Shown here: one piece after another, positions 1 through 11,200 of the stretch
How the letters are laid out: each line of letters starts with the position of its first letter
Numbering within the stretch: position 1 is the first letter of the stretch
DNA from: Isoetes taiwanensis
Taxonomy: Eukaryota > Streptophyta > Lycopodiopsida > Isoetales > Isoetaceae
Assembly (NCBI GenBank): GCA_021234155.1
Contig: JAJEKV010000207.1
Location: 744,001-808,000 of the forward strand
Direction: 5' to 3'
DNA length: 64,000 nt
The notes under the pieces: model-generated
Seen by the model: the letters and a program-made list of their open reading frames with translations, nothing else
Told to the model about the DNA's origin: nothing
Databases searched by the model: none
Program-made: the position numbers and the translations under genes

Positions 1-117
1 TCAAGCGCATTCTCGAGAACCGCAAAGATGAACCTGGAAATCAGGACCTTGCTATGGAGAGAGAGGTCTAAGAAGCGGAGACCACCCGCAGCTTTGGGGC
101 GCACGCATTTCCACCAG

Positions 118-1020
118 GCCACCTTGACGACAACAGTCATATGAGGTTGCCTTAGAGTCTGAAGATGCAGAATAGTGGAAAAGGGCTATGATGGAAGAAC
201 TTAGCTCGTTTGAAAGGACAAATACATATGAAATAGTAGACAAGGTTAAAGAGAAAAACATTGTAGGAAGCAAGTGGATATTCAAACTAAAGAAAGGAAA
301 TGATGGTCAGAAGAAGTACAAGGCTAGATTAGTGGCCCAAGGGTTCACTCAGAAACGAGGCATTGATTATGAAGATACATTTTCGCCTCTGGTTAAATTA
401 ACAAGCATACGAACTCTGTTATAATCTAGAAATACATCATTTGGATGTCAAAACTGCTTTTTTGAATGCAAAATTAGAAGAGAAAATATTTATGCAGCAA
501 GCTAAAGACTTTGAAATACAAGGAGACAAAGTCTAGAAGTTAAATCGAGTTGTTTATGGGCTAAGGCAGTCGCCCAAACAATGGTACTTGTGCATAGACA
601 ATTTTCTAAAGGAGCATGGATATGTAGAACTAAAAAATGAAGGGAATCTGTACAAATACAGATATGAGAATGATTTTTACATTATAGCCTTGTATGTAGA
701 TGACTGCATTATGGTTTCAAACAAAATGGAATGCTTGAAGAAATGCAAAACATTTTTGAAAGACATATTTGAGATGACATATTTGGGAATGTTACAAAAA
801 TCCTTGGGAATAGAGGTTACTAGAGACATATACAGCTGAAGCAGAATACAAAGCTGCCTCACTAGCTTCACGAGAGATCATATGGGTTAGAAGACTTTTG
901 GAGGCGCTAGGTATACCACAAGCACAACCAACCAGTCTGTTTTCAGACAATATGAGTTGTATTTCAATCACGAGAAATACAGTGTTGCATGAAAGAACAA
1001 AACACATAGAATTACATGTT
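118..1020 (+). pseudogene. Ty1/copia polyprotein fragment: reverse transcriptase fused to RNase H by deletion
   Basis: Reading in broken frames gives the copia reverse-transcriptase start ([10 protein letters not shown] at about 270-300, [11 protein letters not shown], then [14 protein letters not shown]), the fingers/palm stretch LDVKTAFLNAKLEEK, VYGLRQSPKQW, and the catalytic box YVDD at 693-704. At about 832-840 the palm segment ending in VTRD joins directly to TAEAEYKAASLASREII of the RNase H domain. The roughly 150-200 codons that normally separate them are missing, so this is an internal deletion. RNase H continues to ERTKHIELHV and stops near 1020. In-frame stops at about 165, 421 and 535 and frameshifts show it is dead. 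The closest relative in view is the minus-strand copy at 2.0-5.5 kb, which keeps the missing part. Confidence 0.9.
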
Positions 1021-1239
1021 TGTTGATGGAGCTATAGTTTGATTTTTCGGCGTCCGTTAATGTTATTTTTAGTGAGTCAGGTCCCTGCATCATGATCTTT
1101 TCTCGTTTGATGTTCCTTCCCTTGCACTTTTATTTCATTTTGTGAGATGCTCTAGGATTGGTTCTTTTCGGCAACGTTTTGAGTGTTAAGCTTATGATAG
1201 TTTAGACTTTTTAGTTTCTTGTCTTTCTGCCCCTTTTTT

Positions 1240-2044
1240 CAGCATGTTGTTGCATTGTGTTGGTTGAGTGCAACTAGGCTCTAGAAGTGCGATTTATCTG
1301 CGTTTTGAGATTAGCAGATAAATCCGCTTCTTGAGGCTAGTCGTGAGAGTCCCTTGGAGTATTTATAGACTTGTTGCATTCCTCCCATCTTCATCAGCCG
1401 TCTTTGAGCCTCCCCCTTTGTAGTTGCATGCCCCACCCCCTCCCCTTTTTTAGTTTTAGCCCTGCGTTACAACCTTGCGTGATTGTAGTATTCTTATAGT
1501 CAATATCTTAGTTTTTTATGTTGATTGGCTCCTTGTTCGACTTTTTGATCTTGCGAGGTTATCTTATACAATGGGTTGGAGGCTCTCATGCCAAGCATTG
1601 TTGTTGGGGCAACTCTTATGTCTTGAATGTTGGGTTTTAAGTCGACCTTGCGCCATGGTGGTAGGCCCTCGTATGCCAAAATGTGGCAGCCTTTGTGCCA
1701 AGATTGGGGTCCTCGTACCAGGTGTTTCTTTGTTCCTTTTGCAGATCTGCTCAAGATGGATATGGAGACGTCCTTTGCGAGTTTTGCAAGAATCTTGACA
1801 TGTTGGGGTCGTGTTGGACATTAGCGACGGAGGCCTATAAATCTCTATCAACTTATTTGAGTTTTGGATCCTTTGTGGTACTTTGATGCTTTTGTATACC
1901 CAAAAAGGCCGGTGTGCATGAGGGATTATTAGAAGTGAAATATTGTTGTATAGCTATTTTGGAAACAAAGGGGAGGGCCACATGGCTCATTCATTCACAG
2001 CATGTTGTTGCATTGTGTTGGTTGAGTGCAACTAGGCTCTAGAA
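1240..2044. repeat. Small element bounded by a 47 bp direct repeat
   Basis: The same 47 bases, starting CAGCATGTTGTTGCATTG and ending GGCTCTAGAA, occur at 1240-1286 and 1998-2044. They enclose 1287-1997. The enclosed sequence begins with a hairpin and promoter-like region that recurs at 12981-13126 in the other orientation. I see no convincing coding region inside. The right copy abuts the truncated RNase H of the minus-strand copia element. A 47 bp repeat is long for a target-site duplication, so recombination or duplication of the target is an alternative. Confidence 0.6.
1287..1432 (+). promoter_or_regulatory. Promoter-like terminal segment of a repeat (copy 1)
   Basis: This 146 bp segment starts GTGCGATTTATCTGC. 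It carries an inverted repeat (GATTTATCTGC near 1291-1301 against GCAGATAAATC near 1314-1324), then a TATA-like GTATTTATAG near 1359-1368 and a C/T-rich stretch with an initiator-like context. An almost identical copy lies inverted at 12981-13126, and similarity stops abruptly at the same base in both. It is therefore probably a mobile-element end that brings a promoter. The element class is unknown. Confidence 0.55.
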
Positions 2045-3240
2045 TCTAACTGAAATTATTTCTCTAGAAGCTAAAGATGCTGCCTTGTATTCTGCTTCTG
2101 CAGTTGACATTCTCCATGAGATAGGTCCTCCTCCTACTATTAGCGTATATCCAGATGTTGATCTTCTTGTATCAGGGTCCCCTCCCCAATCTACATCCGA
2201 ATGAGCTTTCAAAGTAAGGTTATTATTATCAAACATAGTTCCATGGTTTTTGAGTTCCCTTTAGAAACCTCAGGGTCCTTTTTGCTATCGCCCAATGTTG
2301 CTTTCTAGAATTGTTCACGAATCTACTCAATAAATTTACTCCAAATGAAATATCCGGTCTTGTACAGTTCGATACATATAATAAGCACCCAATCAATTCT
2401 CTGTATGGTGTATGTTCCATTTCTTCTCTTTCAGCTTCATTGGATGGACATAAGCTTTCAGTCAACTTCTGACCTGGTACTAAGGGCGTAATTGCAGCAT
2501 TGCTTAACTTCAGGCCAAACCTTTTCAGCATCCCTTGAATATTTGTTTTCTGCGTCAATGCCAATATTCTTTTATTTCTATCTCGAATAACTTTCATGCC
2601 TAGGAATCTCTGTAATTCTCTTAGGTTTGTCATTCTAAATCTGTCACTTAGTACTTTCTTACAATTTTTTAGACATTCTGTGTTGTTGGATATCATTATG
2701 CAATCATCAACGTACAGGGCGATAATGCAAAAATCATCTTCATGCTGAAATCTGTATAAATTTCCTTCATTTTTAAATTTTGCAAATCCGTGTCCCTTCA
2801 AGAAACTGTCAATACATATGTACCACTGTCGCAGGAACTATTTCAGTCCATATACAACTCGTTTGAGCTGCCATACCTTATTCTTATCTACTTCAAAACC
2901 CGGCGCTTGCTTTATATATATCTTCTCTTCGAGTTCGGCATTTAGAAATGTTGTTTCCACGTCCATGTGGTTTGAATAACCATTTATTTCCCACCACATT
3001 CTTATCTTTCGGCATTTCAGTCCTCTCAAAGGATTTAATTTCTTCTAGCATTGCATTCTTCCAATTTTCTGCATTTTCACAAGTTATTGCTTCTTCATAT
3101 GATTTCGGAATTTCTGGCTCCAATATTGCCATAATAGCATGAATCTCCTCCTCTTGCAATCTTCTACTTCTGCCATCTTGTTGCCTTGCAAATTTTGTGA
3201 CATCGATATCTACTCCTTCCGTTAGTCTCTTTACTTCCAT
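2045..3240 (-). pseudogene. Copia polyprotein, reverse transcriptase and RNase H part
   Basis: This is the 3' half of a minus-strand Ty1/copia polyprotein. From the right it reads VVGNKWLF, FLNAELEEKIYIKQAPGF, KRVVYGLK, then FKNEGNLYRF and the catalytic YVDD (2703-2714), RFLGMKVIRDRN, TPLVPGQKLTE, YRELIGCLLYVSNCTRPDI, and the RNase H start AHSDVDWGGDPDTRRSTSGY followed by TAEAEYKAASLASREI. It stops at 2045, where the neighbouring 47 bp repeat begins, so the last part of RNase H is lost. Frameshifts at about 2229, 2815 and 2900-3030 and a break near 3240-3285 make it non-functional. Family knowledge: this part copies RNA into DNA and removes the RNA strand. Confidence 0.92.
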
Positions 3241-3284
3241 GATCTTTCTCTTTCTTGTTGTCTTGATTCCTTCTGTATCAGATG

Positions 3285-4609
3285 TTATCTGAGGCTCTTA
3301 TCGTTGTCTGCTGCATTGTTAGATTGCTCATCCATATCATCATCTTCAGTGTTTATCTCAATGACAACTTCATTTTTGCTTTTTTCCTGTTGTTCATGAT
3401 CAGCTGCATGCTTATCTGCAATCTTACCATCAAGTTTATCACGTGATTTATACAAAATGCTCTCATCGAAGCTGACATCCCTGCTTATAATCAGCTTTCG
3501 TCTTGCAGGGTCATACAACTGATACGCTTTAGCAATTTCATCATATCTAACCAGAAAGGATATGATTGCTCTATCATCCAATTTTGATCTGAGTTCTTTG
3601 GGCACGTGCACAAAAGCAACACATCCATATGCCTTAAACCTGTTATATGTCACTTCCCTGCCATTCCACAGTTCATCTGGTATATTCCCTGCCATGCTGG
3701 AAGAAGGTATTTTATTTTGAACAAATACAGCAGTTTGAACTGCTTCCTCCCATAAAAAAAATTGGCAGACTTGTGTGTTTGAGCATGGCGCCCTTGCTGC
3801 GTCTAAAATTGTTCTGTTCTTAGGTTCTGCTACGCCATTTTGTTGAGGGGTGAATCTGCATGTTAGTTGTCTTCGTATTCCCTTCTCTGCACAATATATT
3901 TAAATTTACCTGAGAGGTATTCGCCACCTCGATCCGATCTTATGCAATTGATTTTTCTGCCTGTTTCTCGTTCTGTTTTTGCTTCAAACATTTTGAAAGC
4001 ATTAAAAGCCAGATCTTTTGTCTTAAGGACACAGCATTTGGTTTTCCTAGAATAATCGTCAATGAAAGTCAAAAAATATTTTCTACCATGCAAACTTCGG
4101 ACATTCAATGGTCCACAGAGGTCGGTATGCACAAGATCTAGTATACCTTTGGCTGATTTGTTGGATTTTCCAAATCTTAAGCGTGTATGCTTCCCAAGCT
4201 TACAACCAATGCATGTGAAGTGTTTGTCCTCTTCTGTTGCATCAATTTTCCCTTTTTTGATCAAATGTTGCACATTGTTCTGGTGGGTATGACCCAATCT
4301 TTCATGCCATATTCTTGCAGAAGGCAAACTAATTGCATTTGTATTTCCATCTTCAGTATCGTTATAAAAACCAAACAAATTTCCAACGCGTTTTGCTAGA
4401 AATCTCAATTCATTATTATAGAACACTTTACATTTGTGTTTGCCAAAACAAACTTTGTACCCCAAGTCTGTTAACTGGCTGATATATATCAGATTTCTAA
4501 CAATAAATGGTACACACAAAACATTGCTTAAATTCACCACATTCTCATGCAAATCAAAAAGCTCTAGTATCCCAGCTTCCTCCACCTTTTGCATCTTCCC
4601 ATTTCCCAT
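3285..4609 (-). pseudogene. Copia polyprotein, GAG-pre-integrase and integrase part
   Basis: The fragment at 4609-3863 shows the GAG-pre-integrase zinc finger HERLGHTHQNNVQHLIKKG ... CIGCKLGKH (HHCC pattern), then the integrase core with the first Asp in LVHTDLCGPL, YFLTFIDDYSRKTKCCVLK, and the second Asp in IRSDRGGEYLSGKF. A second open stretch at 3695-3285 gives the integrase C-terminal part (ELWNGREVTYNRFKAYGCVAF, HVPKELRSKLDDRA, YQLYDPARRKLIISRDVSFDE). Between them (3700-3862) the core sequence around the catalytic Glu is frameshifted. The order gag, integrase, RT, RNase H is the copia order. Confidence 0.92.
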
Positions 4610-5465
4610 CTGAACAAAGCTGGATGTCTTGACCTTTCCTTAAGTGCATCAGCAGTCTTGATTGCGCTTCTCTCAGCTCCGCTATCTAAGACATATAGAC
4701 TATTATCAGTATCTCTTTCTGAAATATTCAGTGCATTGGTTTTACTTACCTCGGCATCTGGATCTTCTTCTTCAGTCTCTGCATCTCTTGCAATATTTAC
4801 TACAGCATATTCCTTACTTACCTCTTCCTCTACCCTTTGCATTGCTTATATTACCTCGGCCTTGACCAATACCTCCTCTAGCTCTGTCACTTCTCAGATC
4901 TTTGGGGCAGGAACAGTTTATAGCCAGATGTTCAAACCCATCACAGTTATAACATCTATTCTCCTTCATCTTTGGACAATTAGATTTGATATGCCCATAA
5001 GCATTGCACAAAAAACATGGGCCTGCTCTGCCTGACTGTGCATCACGACCCTTTCCTGTACAAGACTTCAGTGTGCTCTTCTTCATCATCCTGCAAAACC
5101 TTCCTTTGCTCCAACTCCATACGAATCATTTGCTCAGCCTTATCCCTGTTTCTTGCAACATTCCTAACCAAAGTAGACGAGTTTTCATAATTTGAAAATG
5201 CTCGCGCTAAAGATAAAATCCGAAATTCCTTAGTTATTGGAATTCCTGCAGCTTCCATGTCAGCCAAAGTATTATCAAACTTTTGAAAAAACTCCGTGAG
5301 ATTATCACCTTCCTTATATTTTAATTTTCTCAGCTATCTGTCTAGCATATCCATCTGCGAGGAATTCTTAACTTCATATGTTTTAATTAGGTAATCCCAT
5401 ATGCCTTTAGGTGATTTACCTCTTACTTTCAACAATATACTTGAACTCAATTTAGAAAAGTATGT
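4564..5465 (-). pseudogene. Copia gag (nucleocapsid) and protease part
   Basis: From the right, 5465-5267 encodes degenerate gag (KGIWDYLIKTYEVKN, MDMLDR stop LRKLKYKEGDNLTEFFQKF, then ADMEAAGIPITKEFRILSLA). After it comes a CCHC zinc knuckle (CYNCDGFEHLAINC, near 4953-4912), preceded by a second CX2C-type stretch CFLCNAYGHIKSNCP. The protease active-site region reads LYVLDSGAERSA near 4710-4680, that is a D-S/T-G type motif. The gag start and the 5' LTR of this element are not present: the sequence ends 18 bases before the plus-strand LTR at 5484. Stops at about 5335 and frame changes at about 5045 and 4850 disable it. Confidence 0.88.
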
Positions 5466-5483
5466 TTTTTACTAGCTGCACTT

Positions 5484-5967
5484 TGGTTGAAAGAATAGCT
5501 AGGTTAAAAGTTGTTACCATGCTAGACATGCAGCAAAACAAAATCTTAGACCATGGTAGCCGACCGTGGTAGCCGGCATACGAATAGGAGAAAAGGATAA
5601 ACTATGGTTCTGAGCTAACAAAAAGGGGAAGTCGGATAAGCAAATTAGTTAGTGCCAAGTCCGTTGGGTATTACATAGAAACAAGAAGGAGCTCCGACTG
5701 GGCCAATTTGGATAAATAGGAGAGGAATGAAGATCGATGTGCAGCTGGGTTGAAGGCGAATTGAAATCCAGGGGGATAAGTACGTATAGGTAGTACATTT
5801 GCCAGATGAAAGATGGATCAAATGTAAACAGGTTCTTATTTCTATAGTATCGATTCCTCTTGCAATAATCGTTTTCATTGTAAGATCAATTTGATGTGAC
5901 AATTGCTTGAAAATTAGTTTGATGTGTTGTCACAAAGTTTAAGATTCAGATTAAAGGTAATATTTCA
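5484..5967 (+). repeat. 5' LTR of plus-strand copia element
   Basis: The segment runs from TGGTTGAAAGAATAGC to a terminal CA at 5966-5967. It matches 13505-13989 nearly throughout, with scattered substitutions and a few small indels (for example near 5685 against 13710). The CA end lies one base before the primer-binding site. The start was chosen where similarity to the second LTR begins. Confidence 0.8.
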
Positions 5968-5968
5968 T

Positions 5969-5980
5969 TGGTATCAGAGC
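5969..5980 (+). promoter_or_regulatory. Primer-binding site for initiator tRNA-Met
   Basis: TGGTATCAGAGC is the standard plant retrotransposon primer site, complementary to the 3' end of initiator tRNA-Met. It sits one base after the LTR end and three bases before the gag ATG at 5983. Confidence 0.9.
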
Positions 5981-5982
5981 AA

Positions 5983-6330
5983 ATGTCTACTAAAGTTGGT
6001 GCATCCTTACTAAGTGGTATTGAGATTTTTAAAGGAGAAGCGGGATTTCAAGCATGGAAGGAGAGGATCAAGGATGTTTTGGAAGCTGAAGAAGTATGGG
6101 AACATGTGATTGCTAGAGAAAGTGGAGAAGCTGGGAGTAGCGCTGCAAGTTTCAGTACAAAAGCTGTTGGAGAATCTTTTGCCACAGTAGGAGGAACTGA
6201 AGGGTCAACAAAAGCCATGCCCATTGCTGCAAGATCATATATCATGATCAATCTTGTACATCTTCAATTCACATATGGTACCAAAGTTGATGAGCTAACA
6301 TGTTTAAGAAACTATGAAGATCGTAGGTAG
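5983..6330 (+). pseudogene. Copia gag N-terminus, truncated
   Basis: The ATG at 5983 opens a frame of 115 codons. It starts MSTKVGASLLSGIEIFKGEA and continues FQAWKERIKDVLEAEEVWEH, typical of the N-terminal gag of plant copia elements (a short start, then a W-containing segment). A Ser/Ala/Thr-rich stretch follows at residues 50-80. The frame ends at a TAG at 6328 and no zinc knuckle follows, so gag is truncated. Sequence beyond 6340 no longer resembles copia. Confidence 0.75.
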
Positions 6331-6339
6331 CTGTGAAGA

Positions 6340-8099
6340 CCCAAGGAAGGGCATTGGCACAAAACTTCAAACATGGTTATACTATGGAGCCAAAGAGAGT
6401 ATATGTCAAGGGCAAAAAAGTGCTAGAAGACACCTAGAGAAAGTTTGGAAGACCCTTGCAAAGAATGAGGTATGTTTTGTCATTTATGGTTTGATCATAT
6501 CTTGAAGTACTACACACCATCTTACCCTTACCGTCATGCAAGCCATTCTCCATTAGTCCACCCATACACTCTCTCATCATTCCATTTTTACTCTATATCA
6601 CGTTCATCATGTCACCATTGTCCTTTTTTGGCTAGCCGTATTGCAAGTTTTCGTTTCCTAGCTCAAAAGTTGCAAAAGACATGTGGCAACATCATTTGAC
6701 ATGTTATGGGACTAATATGCCAACACACTTGACACCTCACATGCCTGATCACCATGGGACCCCATTTTTCGCGCAAAAGTCAACTTTTCCCTAAATTATG
6801 CCCTAATCATTTTTTCATGTTGTCTTGCCACATGTTCTCACCACATTTGACACCTATAAACATAGATCATAATATTTAAAGTGGGAAAATCAAGAAAACT
6901 ACAAGTGCTTCTTTGAAAATTTGAGCTAGGCTATCTTATAGCCTAGGAAACATATTAGGTTTGGCACTTTGAAGGTTATAATCTAAGGGATCTTACTGGA
7001 AAAGACATTATGTAATACAACGTTGTTGTTATTCCCATATTTATCCACTGTTATATCCATATATGCATGTAAAGGCACTATGAGAATGCAAGTTCTGCTT
7101 ATTAAGAGATGCAAAATCTATCAGGAATAAATCACAATGCTTTAAAATCAAATATATCCATTCATGAAATGGTGGGACACATGAGGCATAAATAGGATAG
7201 TTAGGCCTCCAAAACATAAAAGAATAAATTTTGCAATGAGTTGCATTACCCGTAAGTATTAGAAGTGTATGTTCTGCAACAAGGATTGCATTTCCTGTAC
7301 ATGGTTTCAAGGTGATTCAAGCCCAAACTGTGTGCATGACACACCCTTACTATAAGAGTTTTGATATGCTTGAGAAAAATTTCAAAAGTTGCAATACTTG
7401 TAAGTCCATGATGGATGGTTTTCATCGATAGATTGCACATTGATAACTTATTCAAATCTCAAATGCGCACACAAAGCCAATCAACTAGTCTTATTAGTCC
7501 AATAAATTTTCATAAGATCATCTCAATTATTTGGACAATTGAACCATTATAATCCAATGAAATATAACTATTCAAATGCACTCGATTGGTACTGTAGCAA
7601 TAACATAAGATGGGCTAGAAAGTTAACTAGGTTTGATTATCACAACCTTGTTGCCACGGTCTACAGAACGATTCCCCTGGAGCCGATCCACCCGTTTTGC
7701 AATTCTTATCTGCATATCTATTTGCCTTTTTTATCTGTGTTCACTTGTAGTCGGTTCAGCATCAGCATAGCATGTTTCTATCAATGTTATTTTTATGTCA
7801 CCATTTTATTTGACCGAGATCTAGTTTCTATACCAATAGTTAATGCCCATCTCACTAACCTGATCACATAATTCCTTCAATGGTCTCGACCTCCTTGACA
7901 ATTACTGTTTCCCCTTCATAACCTAGTTCCAAACTTAGCATTAGAGAATATTGATTCATGATATATTAACCTTTCATTCCCCTTCATGAATCAATGTCAT
8001 ATTGATGCTGCTAGATCAATCTGCATTTTGGGACATGCGATCATTCCACTACCTCATATTTCTGTTTTAGTTTTCATAATTGTTATGATATCTGTAAAC
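6340..8099. other. Unassigned non-coding stretch inside the copia element
   Basis: This AT-rich sequence has only short frames that match nothing I recognise. No retroelement motif, tRNA or clear repeat boundary was seen. It ends at a minus-strand copia RNase H fragment. Confidence 0.4.
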
Positions 8100-8275
8100 T
8101 TAAGGATTCACATCTTTCGCTTTATGTACTCCAAATAAACCTTGCAACTTCTGAAACCTTGTAACAGAGATTGCCTTAGTCAAGATATCAGCAATTTGAT
8201 CATCTGTATGAATATATTCCATCGTGATAAGTCTAGAAGCAACCATTTCCCTAATGTAATGAGGGGTGGGGACTA
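8100..8275 (-). pseudogene. Copia RNase H C-terminal fragment
   Basis: On the minus strand the sequence reads HYIREMVASRLITMEYIHT, then DDQIADILTKAISVTRFQKL, then LFGVHK. This is the conserved end of the copia polyprotein (the H-x-IREMV, T-x-Q-x-ADILTK and F-x-x-L-x-LFGV signatures). It is in the opposite orientation to the surrounding plus-strand copia and lacks everything upstream, so it belongs to a separate, truncated copy. Confidence 0.85.
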
Positions 8276-11200
8276 CACGTGTCCAAACCACCACACCTCT
8301 ATCGCAATTCCGAAAGCTTAAACACAACATGCTCACTCACTAAAAAAAAAAAAAATAGTGCAACATATTCACTCGCTAAGAAAAAATAGTGGACCTAAAC
8401 AAAAGGCTCCAACCAAGCTACTAACATGAACTATCCTAAGCTTAAAAACTCAACATACCACTCCCACTCAATTACAATGAATGCCAGGACTAGACGATAC
8501 AACAAAATGTTATGGCCTATATAACGCTACAAAATAAATGGAGGCATGTGACTACTACAAAACAAGGCTCGAAGGACAACTAGGCTGAAAGATCTTGCAT
8601 ACCACCGCATACCGGCACAAGGATCAACCAAAGCAGACTGCCCTTCAAAATCCCACGCGGGCACGTGAACACCACTCAAAGTTGACAAATATATACCAAT
8701 CAATTCCATAGAAAAATAGACAATTATCAACTCTGTAAACAAAAAATATGAGCATCGACTCGAGAACCGCTAGGCCTTCAAGAGGAAAAATACCCATAAG
8801 TAGCTGAAGAGCTTCAAAATCGAAGGACCATTGCACCAATTTGAGCCCAAAATACTATGAGCATCGAAAGGCACTAGAAGTCACAGGGAGTCTCCTAACT
8901 TCTACTCCCCTAAACCAAGTAGGCAATAAAGCGAGAGCCATTCTCCACCTAGCACAAAGGTTATTTTCACCTCTCAACAAACAACACGGACAAATAAAAT
9001 CCCTAACCCTCATGAATTGGCAACCGCACAAAAATAAGATGTCACTCATGTGCAACAAGACCTAAACCTAAGGAGAGGAATTTAACGTTGCAAAGATAGA
9101 CAATATAAGTTGGAAGCTACGCAAATTATACTAAAAGACTGGCACTACGATTGCTAAAGGCTTTTGAAAAGCACAAGAGGTGAAAATACAAACAAATAAA
9201 CCCATGAACTAGACGACACAAGACTTGGAAAAGAAAAGTGGACATTAACAAAATGAACTCTAAATGAACTCTAATAGACTTCTAATAGACTACTTGCGAG
9301 ACATCAAAAGCAAAACGACACGCCATTCTCTATCCCGCTTCCTGTTCTTAATGTCTTGCCAAGCAACTCTTTAACATCTTGCCAAGCAACGCAAAATTCT
9401 CATTCCACCTAATATTCTATATTGCTTGCCAAACAATAAAATGCAGAAAATGACATTTCTTGGCACACTGGAGCCTCCTAGTCTTTCCATACATAATGGA
9501 ACTATAGAGACAATCTTGTTGTGGTTGCTACACCGAAATGAGTCATGCACAGAATAAGCTTAATGAACCTAATGAAGCTCAAGCTGGAATAAAAAAGTCC
9601 AAACCATGCTAGCATGTTCTTGACGAGAAAAATGTGAAAACAGACCACACTCTAAACTAATGCCTGTAAACAGTCCACACTCTAAACTAATGCCTGTAGG
9701 CTGGTATGGTACATGACACATGACACCGTAAGAGACTAAAGCAGCACAACAAAGTAGGAAAGGACAAACTAAGGTACAAAAAACAAAGAGCAAAAAGGAC
9801 ACTGTTACAAAATCACAAGGCAGTTACCACAACTCATGCCAGCCACACCTCGTGCCAGAGTTGGGAGTACAAGTTGAGAATACTTCTTCCTCTTAAATAG
9901 AAAGACTGTCAACCCAAATGAGTGTAAATAATAGGGGCCCTACAAAACTAGCATCCAAGCAGTACTAGAAAGTTCTAGAAAACAATAAACAGCAGCATGC
10001 TTTGGCAGGCTCTATGCTAGCATCTAATGAGAGAAGTTCTAGCATCTAATGAGAGAAGTTCGTGCATCTAACAAGGGAAATTCCAAAATGAAATAATAGG
10101 GACAGGCTCACAGATCAACATGGGGAGCAGGCAAAGAGCGGGCAAAACAACAAGGTTGCGAAACCCTTAATCCCTACCACTAAAACAGCATTCTGGTTGG
10201 AATTTAAGACAAGAAAATGCACTAGCTACAAAACTAAGATGAAGCCACGACAAGAAAGGTCTGCAACTTCAAAATGTTTCCCTAGCTGTTGTATTTTAAT
10301 ACAATTGTAGCGAAAATGGCAGATCAAAAGAGGACTATCCTTGAGCCCAATCCAACCGTTTGGACCTGTGCTTACTACTTCTTGCAAATGTACCAGGATA
10401 ACGTAACTACTACTGCCAGGAGTTGCAACAACACCACCACAGAAGCGCAAGAGGGATAATGTAACCACTGCCAAGTTAACTCCGGAACATACCTGCAACA
10501 AGAACTATCAAGGCAGCTAACATGTGAGATGGTTAAAAGTACTGAACATATAATCGGCTAAAGATGGGACACATAAAGCTAGGAAACACGTTGGATCTTG
10601 CGTATGGCATATAGATGTTGCCACTTAAAATGGAGTGTGACCAGAGTATTGCCACTAAAAATGGAGTGTAACAAGAAGTGCATATGCTCCAACTAGCAAA
10701 TTAACCCAAAAGATGTACAGCCACCAAACCATCCTTCAAAAACTTGAAACGAAATCTTGAACCTGAAAAGTTGAAGATAATTTGTCTGTATTAAGCAAGT
10801 AGAATCTAAACTATCTCACTGCATAACCCTTTTGCACCAGCAAAGGAGCTCTGAAATAGACTGACAAATTGCGAACAGTAGCCCTGAACCAATAACATAA
10901 GCATCCAAAACAGACTCCACAAAACTGCAAATGCATACCTTGCTCAAAATGTTTCCATCTCCACATCAAATGCCAACCTTCAACACACCAGCAGATTGCA
11001 TCTCATATCAAGCTAAGATTGCCCATAGCCTACGGATACTGCTCCTGATATTAGCCATAGCTACACCTCTCCTTAAATAACCAGAGACGTGAAGAATTAA
11101 GAGAAAGCATGAACTTACTACTATAACCAGAGATGTGAGAATTAAGAGAGAGCATGGGCTCACTACGTTAGCAAAACAGCAAAGGGCTACAAGCTGCACT

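Noticed and set aside
4589-5035. Plus-strand frames over the copia gag and protease
   Set aside because: They are shadows of the minus-strand copia polyprotein.
7539-7871. 110-codon plus-strand frame
   Set aside because: Composition is biased to Tyr, Ile and Phe as expected from AT-rich non-coding DNA, with no motif or splice context.
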